DNA of 33,779 nucleotides from a virus. Shown here one piece after another: positions 9,819-15,950 of the stretch. Every line of letters starts with the position of its first letter. Positions within the stretch are counted from its first letter, which is position 1. A program made the translations under genes and the position numbers. The stretch is from positions 1-33,779 of the IMG/VR virus record IMGVR_UViG_3300031975_000086. One strand, 5' to 3'. Under the pieces are notes generated by a model that was not told the DNA's origin, did no database searches, and saw nothing but the letters and a program-made list of their open reading frames with translations.

Positions 9819-10331
9819 TTAATTTAACAAGTTTAAAGCCTGTTCTTTTGTCTCATCATTTCTTCTAATCCAACCACGACCAAACGTATCAAACGTACTT
9901 AAAGATCGGTAGAAGTTATCTCGCATATGGTGCATTTGTTCTATTATTTCTGCTGGCTCTACTTCCAACACAGCCTGTAGTGTCATTGGGCCTATGCCGC
10001 CATCTTGCTCTACACCTGCAATACGCTGTAGTGCCTTAGCTGATCTGCTTGTTCCAGAGTTTACACCCCAATCAAATACAGACCAGTCAACACCAGAAGG
10101 AAGGTCATCTGCTCGAATGCGATCCCAATAGTTCTCTCTATATATAGGATACACATCATCGTGGGTAAGACCCTCCATCTCACCGTCCATTACTTGCCGA
10201 CCAGCATACTGTTCGTAAACTGCGCGTGTAACTCCATGATTTGTCTCGCCGCCAGGATCATTAGGGTGATTTACATACCCCCCTTCGTGTTCTAACAGCC
10301 AACCCATGCACTGTTCAAAATTTTGTTTCAT
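9819..10331 (-). CDS. Endolysin, glycoside hydrolase family 108 muramidase
   Basis: A 170-residue peptidoglycan hydrolase. The N terminus has the family signature: E16 in H-E-G-G-Y, then N-D-P-G-G-E-T-N-H-G-V-T (24-35). E16 is the expected catalytic acid. Residues about 105-145 (Q-D-G-G-I-G-P-M-T-L-Q-A-V) match the small peptidoglycan-binding domain usually found at the C terminus of this family (GH108 plus PG_binding_3). Length is typical. There is no signal peptide, so release should depend on the holin encoded just upstream, whose stop overlaps this start (ATGA, 10328-10331). It cleaves the cell wall glycan at the end of infection. Confidence 0.93.
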   Translation of the reverse strand: MKQNFEQCMGWLLEHEGGYVNHPNDPGGETNHGVTRAVYEQYAGRQVMDGEMEGLTHDDVYPIYRENYWDRIRADDLPSGVDWSVFDWGVNSGTSRSAKALQRIAGVEQDGGIGPMTLQAVLEVEPAEIIEQMHHMRDNFYRSLSTFDTFGRGWIRRNDETKEQALNLLN

Positions 10332-10792
10332 TTTGCATTCTTTCTTAGTTTAGCAAATTGGCGTGATCCAAACCAAAATGAGATAATACTTGTAAAGAGT
10401 AAATTTGTATCGTCATTCCATATAGCTTGTGCCGCATCGTTAAATGAAACACCTGTACTCATAGAATAGAATAAGCCACTAATTTTTACAGTCAGAAACA
10501 AACCCACAAATAAATATGTTACAACTGGCCTGACTGACCCTGATAGCGCCGCTGCGAATCCAGACTTAGCGTTAGCTGCCGCCATACTCTTATATATGCC
10601 TTCCGCTTCAGCAATATCTGCTTTAGACTCAAGTTCGTCTAATTTAAGAGAAGATAATTGCGCTGCGTACTTACCCTTGGCCTCAAGCATTTTAAGCTCT
10701 TGGGCATCTTTCTGTTTTTGCTGAAAAAGATCAAGAATACTGGGAATGATAGAAGTACCAAATCCTAGCGCTGCTCCTAACAGTGATAACAT
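10328..10792 (-). CDS. Holin, 3-transmembrane family
   Basis: A 154-residue membrane protein with a hydrophobic N-terminal stretch (about 3-22), a central charged Lys/Glu/Ala-rich helix (about 24-70), a strong membrane segment after the R-P-V-V-T-Y motif (about 88-110) and a third segment (about 129-146) ending in F-G-S-R-Q. This layout is that of the 3TM holin family known from gene transfer agents and many marine phages. It forms the inner-membrane lesion that lets the endolysin reach the wall. The gene overlaps the endolysin by 4 bases, the classic holin/endolysin pair, and follows two other small membrane-protein genes. Confidence 0.85.
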   Translation of the reverse strand: MLSLLGAALGFGTSIIPSILDLFQQKQKDAQELKMLEAKGKYAAQLSSLKLDELESKADIAEAEGIYKSMAAANAKSGFAAALSGSVRPVVTYLFVGLFLTVKISGLFYSMSTGVSFNDAAQAIWNDDTNLLFTSIISFWFGSRQFAKLRKNAK

Positions 10793-10801
10793 ATTATCCT
10801 C

Positions 10802-11125
10802 CTATTTTAATTTAGTCTTAGAAATAGCTGTAGCACCCATAAAACCAACCACCACACCTAACTGAGCAACGATAAAAGTGTTTAAAAAACCTGAAGCAGT
10901 CGCAACTCTTTCAACAGCTACTACAGGTGTTAGCAAAACAACGACAGCTACAATCGTCACAATCATTGCAATCCACGCCATAATACGTTGCGTATCGGCC
11001 AGCTTGTCTTCATTCTCTAAACGTATCCAACGCTCGTGGCGATCCATCTCATCATCGGTTATAACACCGTCACCATCCGCATCTGCCATTGCGTACTTAC
11101 TATTTTCTTGTAATTTCTTAGCCAT
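10802..11125 (-). CDS. Two-TM membrane protein with a canonical EF-hand loop, 107 aa
   Basis: Starts at the ATG at 11125, which has AGGAG 5 bases upstream; an in-frame TTG at 11152 has no such site. Residues 15-26 read D-A-D-G-D-G-V-I-T-D-D-E: Asp at loop positions 1, 3 and 5, Gly at 6, Ile at 8 and Glu at 12, a full EF-hand calcium-binding loop. Two hydrophobic segments follow at about 47-70 and 77-100. With the loop on the short N-terminal side, calcium would be sensed either in the cytoplasm or the periplasm depending on topology. It lies between a coiled-coil membrane protein and the holin, so a role in lysis (holin, antiholin or timing) is plausible but unproven. Confidence 0.75.
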   Translation of the reverse strand: MAKKLQENSKYAMADADGDGVITDDEMDRHERWIRLENEDKLADTQRIMAWIAMIVTIVAVVVLLTPVVAVERVATASGFLNTFIVAQLGVVVGFMGATAISKTKLK

Positions 11126-11148
11126 TTTTTCTCCTAGTCTTAAAATGC

Positions 11149-11706
11149 TCAATTAGACAACGGGTTGTCAAGAGCCTCCTGTAATCTCTCATTTAACTGT
11201 TCTTCAAGTTTACGCATATCTTCTTCTATTCTGTTTTCTATGTCGCGCATTGTATCACGAACATCCTTCTCTGTCTCCCTATTTAACGTTTCAACCTCTC
11301 TTATTGCAGCTGTCACGTCTTTTTGCACCTCGTTCATTTGATTAAGAACGTCTTCTAATACCAAGTCTATAGAACTTTGCGTTGTTTTTATACGTTCTGA
11401 GGAATTTTCAATCTTTGTTTCAAGCTTATCAATATACCCCTCTAGTTTAAGAAGATCATCTCTGAGGTTGTTCTTAATGTCTCTGGTATAAACAATAGCG
11501 TCATCTAGCTTTGTTAAAACCAACTCGTTCTCAGCTTTAATCTCGTCTATGTCGATCTCCTGCACTACTTCGCGCAAATCAAGATAATCAAAATAAAACT
11601 CGTAACCTACATACGCCGACCCTGCTAACGTGCTTAATGCTGTGACTGCAATACCGATTTTACCAAAGCCAGAAAATTTTACGCCACCTACTTCCATCTC
11701 TGCCAT
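11149..11706 (-). CDS. Membrane-anchored long coiled-coil protein, 185 aa
   Basis: One membrane segment at about residues 14-36 is followed by about 140 residues of nearly unbroken heptad-like sequence rich in Glu, Lys, Asp, Leu and Ile, ending near the C terminus. Topology is probably N-in with the coiled coil in the periplasm. Such a rod spanning the periplasm recalls i-spanins (Rz-like), although this one is longer than usual, and sits immediately before the EF-hand protein, holin and endolysin. The adjacent probable lipoprotein at 11716 could be its outer-membrane partner. I do not recognise the family; the spanin idea is inference from layout. Confidence 0.65.
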   Translation of the reverse strand: MAEMEVGGVKFSGFGKIGIAVTALSTLAGSAYVGYEFYFDYLDLREVVQEIDIDEIKAENELVLTKLDDAIVYTRDIKNNLRDDLLKLEGYIDKLETKIENSSERIKTTQSSIDLVLEDVLNQMNEVQKDVTAAIREVETLNRETEKDVRDTMRDIENRIEEDMRKLEEQLNERLQEALDNPLSN

Positions 11707-11715
11707 AATCTTCTC

Positions 11716-12144
11716 CTAATTCTCAAACGATAAGTCATTACCCAACTCACGCAACCTATTAATTTCCTGTTGTAGCTTCATTACTTCTAGTTGTTTTTTC
11801 TTTAATTCAATCTCATACAGCCTGTTACAGTCTAACCGGGAGCCTTTATTCCTTCTGCCCAGTGGTATTGTAATTTTAGAATAAATACCAATATCGCCTG
11901 TTTTACCACTGTTTTCCGCTGTGCCGCCCTGAATGATAGATGTAAGTCCAAACTCAATGTTCGTTGCACTCCCTAGCGCCATGCTACAATCAAGTTCTCC
12001 TGCTCTAAAAGAATCTGACTGATAGTTACCGCCTGTGTTAGGGAGAGATAGACTTAGCGAGTTAGATGTACTATCGGCAAAAACACTTATTACACTGCAA
12101 CTTGTTACAGACATAACAACTATAATAAATAACCATACTTTCAT
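11716..12144 (-). CDS. Probable lipoprotein with two LDC motifs and coiled-coil tail, 142 aa
   Basis: The ATG at 12144 overlaps the previous stop as ATGA; an upstream in-frame TTG is less likely. Residues 1-23 are an export signal containing V-T-S-C (C16), a fair lipobox; cleavage by signal peptidase I after V-F-A (21-23) is the alternative. The mature part has a Ser/Leu-rich stretch, a beta-type middle with C53 (E-L-D-C-S-M), C106 (R-L-D-C-N-R-L-Y), then a Lys/Glu/Leu helix. The two Cys could form a disulfide. I recall proteins with this paired L-D-C pattern next to curli/CsgG-like genes in marine bacteria and phages, but no function is known. No CsgG is present here. Confidence 0.65.
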   Translation of the reverse strand: MKVWLFIIVVMSVTSCSVISVFADSTSNSLSLSLPNTGGNYQSDSFRAGELDCSMALGSATNIEFGLTSIIQGGTAENSGKTGDIGIYSKITIPLGRRNKGSRLDCNRLYEIELKKKQLEVMKLQQEINRLRELGNDLSFEN

Positions 12145-12515
12145 TCTATTTTTGAGCAAATCCTTGAAGTTATCAAAGCTCTCTGCTCTTCTCCCTTAAA
12201 AACTTTTGATATTGTACATATGTATCCAACCCTATCTAGGTCAGAGTTTCGTATATAAACATCAAATGGATATTTTTTAGCGTGTTTTACCTTTATCAGT
12301 TTTGATGTAGAGGCAAAGGGTATTTCTTTCCAATCTAAGGTAAACACACCTATTTGGTAGTATGAAACATCATTACGCCTGTTAAACAAAAACATTTTTG
12401 TCACAGACACTCCCTCAATATAACTATAGTTAAACTTTGGGTATGCTGGAGTCATTTCATGTGCCTGAGCCTGAAACCCAAACAACATAAAAATTAAAGC
12501 TACTTTGCTATACAT
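12141..12515 (-). CDS. Exported small beta protein, weakly chaperone-like, 124 aa
   Basis: Residues 1-18 are a clear Sec signal ending A-Q-A. The mature part is about 106 residues and strand-rich: V-T-K-M-F-L-F-N-R-R-N-D then Y-Y-Q-I-G-V-F-T-L-D-W, and a late K-K-Y-P-F-D-V-Y-I-R. Two Cys near the end (G-Y-I-C, S-R-I-C) could pair. The strand order and the N-R-R-N / D-W pattern are faintly like the first Ig domain of PapD-type pilus chaperones, but length and motifs fall short, so this is only a suggestion. The gene overlaps the pilin-like gene by 16 bases and has no strong ribosome site, so coupling to that gene is likely. It overlaps the following gene by 4. Confidence 0.6.
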   Translation of the reverse strand: MYSKVALIFMLFGFQAQAHEMTPAYPKFNYSYIEGVSVTKMFLFNRRNDVSYYQIGVFTLDWKEIPFASTSKLIKVKHAKKYPFDVYIRNSDLDRVGYICTISKVFKGEEQRALITSRICSKIE

Positions 12516-12997
12516 TCAGCTAATATTAATGCTGTATAAGTCCCAGAAGGAAATGCACGATTATATCCATATTCAACCGTTGAAGCTACTGTAAAGAATG
12601 TCGTTCCTGCCAAAGTCATATCGAAGGTTGTTTCATTGCCCACAACTACCTTACCTGTTTCATACGCGCTCATGCCCGAAGCACTTCCAGATGTGTAAAC
12701 ACTACTGCCCGTCCAAGTTAATGTATCACTTAATGAAGGTGATGAGCTAAAACTATTCGGGTGTGTAATCTTTACTTTGTACTTATCAGCCGTTCCTATT
12801 TGAGTTTTTATAACAGCATCTTGACCCCCATCTGCGGCAGCAGTTGAAAGCTTCCATATGTTTGGCACCCCGTACTGTCCGGGAGTTGTCGTTACAATGC
12901 TACAACTAGCTTGAACTGTACCTGTAATTGGCGAGTTGACTGCCCAAGCGTAACTGGTCGAAAGCAAAAATATTAAAGGTGTTATTTTTTTAATCAT
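12500..12997 (-). CDS. Pilin-like exported beta protein, 165 aa
   Basis: A Sec signal (1-19, ending A-W-A) is followed by I-T-G-T-V-Q-A-S-C-S-I-V with C32, a Ser/Thr/Gly-rich beta body and a last strand Y-T-A-L-I-L-A-E-C with C162. One Cys after the first strand and another at the end of the last, with a Gly-rich approach (P-S-G-T-Y), is the layout of spore-coat-U/fimbrial-like Ig-fold subunits. No usher or sortase partner is in the window. GGAG lies before the ATG. A secreted subunit that assembles on the cell or virion, or a receptor-masking protein, are possibilities. Homology is tentative; export is well supported. Confidence 0.65.
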   Translation of the reverse strand: MIKKITPLIFLLSTSYAWAVNSPITGTVQASCSIVTTTPGQYGVPNIWKLSTAAADGGQDAVIKTQIGTADKYKVKITHPNSFSSSPSLSDTLTWTGSSVYTSGSASGMSAYETGKVVVGNETTFDMTLAGTTFFTVASTVEYGYNRAFPSGTYTALILAECIAK

Positions 12998-13011
12998 GTT
13001 ATCTCCGTTTG

Positions 13012-13899
13012 TTAGTCGTCATACTGAGAACGAACCATACTTCTGTGGACGCTGTCTTGGCCTAAACTTCTAAAAGCCTTAACGTTGTCTTTAAATTCAC
13101 CGCCGTCTATTTGTAAGACATCTTCATAGACACCCCCATCTATATCAAGATTATAATATAATTCAAGTTTTCCAACAGCAGCGATCTGTTGCATCATTTC
13201 TAATTGCTGCACAGGATCTGCAATTTTATCTACAACACCCGCGACTGATAGTATTTCTTCTACGGTCAGTTCTTCACTTTCTTCTTCTTCTTCAGCCTCT
13301 TCAACTTCTTGCTCTTCTAACTCTGCCTGTTCCTCTAATTGTATCTGTACCCATTTATTATAGTAAGGATCTTCCACGTTTTGTGCATCGAGTAATTCGT
13401 TATCAAGTAAGTATTGGTACAGCGCGTCTTTAAAATTAGGACAGGTTGGGTCGTTAAGAGGTGTATCACACGGGTCGTATTTATAATGGTACAGTATTAA
13501 AACGTCAGAAAGAGATCCGTCCCCTGTAACTTTTATCTCACCATCGCCAAAAAGAGTGCCAAGTGTAGGCGCTATTGGGTCATATTTAATCTTTGTGCCG
13601 CTGGGCAAGTTGTTCCAATCGTCTACATACTCATAGACATTGTCGTCACTACCCACTTTTTTGTTTGTAATTGACACAGTTGCGTCTGTAGTTGAATCTT
13701 TGGTTATTGTGTATTTGTGGAACACACCCTCGATTGTCAGATTATTTTGGGCTGGGAGTAGGTTATTCATTACCCATTTGTGTGCGTTCGAAGCAGCGTT
13801 CTTTGTGTTACCGTAAATATTCTCAGAGTAAGAATAACAAGGCCAAGAAAAGACCGCCAATGCCAGCAGCCCCACGAGCTGTTGCCTTATCGTCTTCAT
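13012..13899 (-). CDS. Exported acidic protein, 295 aa
   Basis: Starts at the ATG at 13899, which has AAGGAG 7 bases upstream; a start 9 codons earlier lacks this. Residues 1-25 are a Sec signal. The mature part has a beta-type domain (about 45-140) with repeated Thr/Asp strands and G-D-G-E-I-K-V-T-G-D-G, a Cys pair in D-P-C-D-T-P-L-N-D-P-T-C, a very acidic Glu-rich stretch (about 195-225) that may be coiled coil, and a C-terminal mixed domain. No known family recognised. Its first 77 bases lie inside the preceding gene in another frame, so its signal peptide is encoded over that gene's C-terminal hydrophobic segment. It is part of the exported-protein cassette. Confidence 0.7.
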   Translation of the reverse strand: MKTIRQQLVGLLALAVFSWPCYSYSENIYGNTKNAASNAHKWVMNNLLPAQNNLTIEGVFHKYTITKDSTTDATVSITNKKVGSDDNVYEYVDDWNNLPSGTKIKYDPIAPTLGTLFGDGEIKVTGDGSLSDVLILYHYKYDPCDTPLNDPTCPNFKDALYQYLLDNELLDAQNVEDPYYNKWVQIQLEEQAELEEQEVEEAEEEEESEELTVEEILSVAGVVDKIADPVQQLEMMQQIAAVGKLELYYNLDIDGGVYEDVLQIDGGEFKDNVKAFRSLGQDSVHRSMVRSQYDD

Positions 13900-14431
13900 C
13901 CCATTTCTCCTTCTTACCCGCAACATAGCCAGGTACTAAATGTGGATTGTTTTCCCACTCAGTTTTAGCCGCATCTCCCACAAGACCGTTGATTGGACAT
14001 GGGGTGCCAGAATTAATCATCGCCGTCCAAATTCTTTTGTCCTCACACATAATTGCTACAGCACTTATTTTTAAGCCCATATCGTACATGACCTTGGCAT
14101 TTTTTAGGCGCTCACAGTTTAAATCTCTAATGGTTGTGCCGCCACTAATTCCCAATATCTGCGTCTGCACAGAACCGCCCGCAGGTATGTGACACGTATC
14201 TGAGCTTGATGAATTAATACTAGGAGACATAGCGGAGGGTGGGGGAGACTTTACAGTAGTCGTACTGGTTATGTTAGAATTAGTTGTAGAATTTGTATTA
14301 CTGTTTGTCTCAATACAGTTACTGTTCGTTGCGCTATCGCAGCCTTCATCTGCGTAAACCATAGGCACCAGTACAATTAAAAACAATAAAGCTAAAAACA
14401 CCCAGGTTAAGTACAACAAAGATTTTTTCAT
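13823..14431 (-). CDS. Exported Cys-containing protein with C-terminal anchor, 202 aa
   Basis: The ATG at 14431 has GGAG 6 bases upstream and overlaps the stop of the small lipoprotein gene (ATGA); a TTG 4 codons earlier falls in the ribosome site itself. An N-terminal signal (about 1-27) is followed by an Asn/Ser/Thr-rich linker (about 35-75), then a compact domain with four Cys: T-C-H-I-P-A-G-G-S, D-L-N-C-E-R-L-K-N-A-K, A-I-M-C-E-D-K and G-T-P-C-P-I. The C terminus is a hydrophobic segment (G-I-G-G-L-F-L-A-L-L-F-L-L) that could anchor it in a membrane. I recall the N-C-E-R / G-T-P-C-P pattern from other marine phages, without a known role. Confidence 0.72.
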   Translation of the reverse strand: MKKSLLYLTWVFLALLFLIVLVPMVYADEGCDSATNSNCIETNSNTNSTTNSNITSTTTVKSPPPSAMSPSINSSSSDTCHIPAGGSVQTQILGISGGTTIRDLNCERLKNAKVMYDMGLKISAVAIMCEDKRIWTAMINSGTPCPINGLVGDAAKTEWENNPHLVPGYVAGKKEKWDEDDKATARGAAGIGGLFLALLFLL

Positions 14432-14547
14432 CGTTTGCTCCAACTACAGAAATCCTTACCAAGTGTCATCGGACAGTCTAATGTAAAGCCTGTACAACCA
14501 GGTATAATTAAAAATATTATTAAAAAATATTTAAAAAGCATACGCAT
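14428..14547 (-). CDS. Small lipoprotein, 39 aa
   Basis: A 39-codon ORF with an export signal and I-P-G-C lipobox at residues 15-18. It begins M-R-M-L-F-K-Y-F-L-I-I-F, and the short mature part has two more Cys (L-D-C-P-M-T, D-F-C-S-W). The start could be residue 1 or 3. Its TGA overlaps the next ATG as ATGA, and it fills the gap between two convincing genes. The ribosome site is weak (TAGG, about 10 bases away). After cleavage only about 22 residues would remain, tethered to the outer or inner membrane. Rz1-type o-spanins are somewhat longer and Pro-rich, so I do not call it one. Confidence 0.65.
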   Translation of the reverse strand: MRMLFKYFLIIFLIIPGCTGFTLDCPMTLGKDFCSWSKR

Positions 14548-14557
14548 TTAATAAAAC

Positions 14558-14749
14558 CTACCCCATTTTAAGTAATATACTCACTAACATAGCAATAGTA
14601 GCGCCAAGCCCACCCACTAAAAATACTTCTAAACGTTTTAATCTATAGAAAACTTCTTTAAACTGAATGTGATTTTCAGTCTCTAGTTTAGTAATCTTAG
14701 GTTCGATTGTATCTATGCGGTCGTGAGCTTGCACTACTGTTCTTGCCAT
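14558..14749 (-). CDS. XhlA-like small coiled-coil membrane protein, 63 aa
   Basis: Residues about 5-40 form an amphipathic, heptad-like helix (R-I-D-T-I-E-P-K-I-T-K-L-E), and residues about 42-62 a single C-terminal membrane segment. This is the plan of the haemolysin XhlA family, small proteins that work beside holins in cell lysis. The resemblance is in layout rather than identical residues. It stands just upstream of the exported-protein cassette and about 4 kb before the recognised holin, with the export genes between. It may be part of the lysis set or serve the cassette. Confidence 0.55.
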   Translation of the reverse strand: MARTVVQAHDRIDTIEPKITKLETENHIQFKEVFYRLKRLEVFLVGGLGATIAMLVSILLKMG

Positions 14750-14757
14750 TGTTAATC

Positions 14758-15003
14758 CTAACTTGCTTCAGCTTCTTCTTTCATTTCTTCAGGCTTTAAA
14801 GATTCAGCAAGTTTAGCTCTCATAACACTAAGAGCCGCCAACTTTTGATCCATTTGAAATTGAAGGTTGTTCTGTTGAGCTTCTAAATCTTTAATTTGAG
14901 CAATAAAATATTTGGACTGTTGAGATAAAGATTTCTCTGTAAACTCTTGCCCGTCAATATTGATTACATTTTCCTTAACTTCTTCTTTTGCCCATTTAGC
15001 CAT
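14758..15003 (-). CDS. Small coiled-coil protein (V-I-N-I-D-G-Q-E-F-T type), 81 aa
   Basis: An 81-residue soluble protein: a short beta-like lead with V-I-N-I-D-G-Q-E-F-T-E-K-S-L-S at about 13-27, then a helix rich in Gln, Leu, Lys and Ala (about 28-68) and an acidic end. I recall proteins with this N-terminal phrase and following coiled coil in many marine phages, usually close to tail-fibre genes, with no known function. An AGGGAG ribosome site lies before the ATG, and the next gene starts 8 bases after the stop. It may chaperone a fibre or be a minor virion part; neither is shown by the sequence. Confidence 0.6.
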   Translation of the reverse strand: MAKWAKEEVKENVINIDGQEFTEKSLSQQSKYFIAQIKDLEAQQNNLQFQMDQKLAALSVMRAKLAESLKPEEMKEEAEAS

Positions 15004-15029
15004 AATTTTCTCCCTATGTTATGGTTTGT

Positions 15030-15299
15030 TTATCCTATAAATGTAGTCGCTGCACTAATCGCGTTTGTTACTGGAGCCATGTCTTCGCTACCCCAATCAT
15101 CTAGTGCTTTCATGTGGTCTAAGTAACCTTTACTTCTAGCGACACGCTCTTTCTTTTCTGCTGTTGTCATATCACCACAGAAGTCTTCACTTGTTGCTGA
15201 AGCACCTTTGTCGTGTGTCTTTATAACTTCAGTAATAACACTTACACTGCCCAGCATTGCTGAGTAGTCTTGTGCAATCTGATCTGCTTCTCTTGCCAT
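15030..15299 (-). CDS. Small repeat-family protein B, 89 aa
   Basis: Homologous to the 81-aa protein at 15951-16196. Shared blocks are A-Q-D-Y-[ST]-A-M near the start, and M-K-A then D-W-G-S-E-[DS]-M followed by T-N-A-I-[ST]-A near the end. The two copies sit either side of the oxygenase gene. It is soluble, mainly helical, with one Cys (F-C-G-D-M). No family or function recognised. Its start follows the oxygenase stop by 1 base, so expression is coupled. Divergence between the copies is large in the middle, so the duplication is old or each came with its neighbour. Confidence 0.65.
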   Translation of the reverse strand: MAREADQIAQDYSAMLGSVSVITEVIKTHDKGASATSEDFCGDMTTAEKKERVARSKGYLDHMKALDDWGSEDMAPVTNAISAATTFIG

Positions 15300-15300
15300 T

Positions 15301-15936
15301 TTATTTTTCCTCTATATTAATATTACCTGATATTGATATTCTTTCCCCGTCACTTTCATAGAACGGAAAAACTTGGTGGAGCATTTGCGAGGGAAACATA
15401 ACCATGTAACCTTCTGCTTCCTTCTCCATATTATACGCAAATGTAGATACTTTGCCTAGTGTATTTGTGTAACTAAACGCAAAGTTAGATATGTGATTAT
15501 CTGCATTTGACTCAGCGCATACAGGTAGCTTGCGCTGTTCTGCAAAGGATGTAGGTATCTGCATCCATATAACAAAACTATAAACGCCACCGTGATCATG
15601 TGGTGGGTTAAACTCGTGCTCCTTCTGAAAGTTTACCCAGAGGCTTTCTAGGTTAAACCCTTCACCTTCCTTCATTACAGCTCTCCAAGGTGGCCCATAA
15701 GACTCCATGTGACTGTCCATAAACTTAGGGATTAACTCACCGACAAACTCTTCTAGCAGTGGTGAGCTACCATCAAGGCGTATAGAGGAGCTGATGTTAC
15801 CTGCAAGTTCAGGCTTCATGTTATCTGGCTTCTCTCTTGCCTCGTTAATCACAGTCCATAGGTTAGCCACAACATCCTCTGGGAGTTGTCCTTCAACAAC
15901 CCCTATGTTTGGAAAGTGACGTGGCATTAGCTCCAT
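15301..15936 (-). CDS. 2-oxoglutarate/Fe(II)-dependent oxygenase, 211 aa
   Basis: A double-stranded beta-helix oxygenase of the small phage/marine type (2OG-FeII_Oxy_5-like). Metal-site candidates are H113-D114-H115 in N-P-P-H-D-H-G-G and the distal H187 in F-P-S-Q-M-L-H-Q-V-F-P; R199 in E-R-I-S-I-S-G-N-I would hold the 2-oxoglutarate carboxylate. Order and spacing of these three blocks fit the family, and length (about 200) is normal. It would hydroxylate a substrate using O2 and 2-oxoglutarate. The substrate is unknown; its place right after the fibre gene hints at a virion protein, but related enzymes are widespread in marine phages in other contexts too. AAGG lies about 7 bases before the ATG. 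Confidence 0.85.
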   Translation of the reverse strand: MELMPRHFPNIGVVEGQLPEDVVANLWTVINEAREKPDNMKPELAGNISSSIRLDGSSPLLEEFVGELIPKFMDSHMESYGPPWRAVMKEGEGFNLESLWVNFQKEHEFNPPHDHGGVYSFVIWMQIPTSFAEQRKLPVCAESNADNHISNFAFSYTNTLGKVSTFAYNMEKEAEGYMVMFPSQMLHQVFPFYESDGERISISGNINIEEK

Positions 15937-15950
15937 AGTAAACCTTTATA

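Noticed and set aside
10802-11152. 116-aa version of the EF-hand gene starting at TTG
   Set aside because: The TTG lacks a ribosome site, and the in-frame ATG at 11125 has AGGAG placed correctly.
10878-11156. 92-aa plus-strand ORF
   Set aside because: Antisense to the EF-hand membrane protein, whose start has an AGGAG site and whose motif is canonical.
13692-13968. Plus-strand ORFs of 62 and 78 aa
   Set aside because: Antisense to the two exported-protein genes; all neighbours are on the minus strand and no ribosome site is seen.
14428-14547. Rz1-type spanin for the 39-aa lipoprotein
   Set aside because: The mature part is too short and not Pro-rich, and it is not nested in or next to an Rz-like gene. 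It is kept as a lipoprotein of unknown role.
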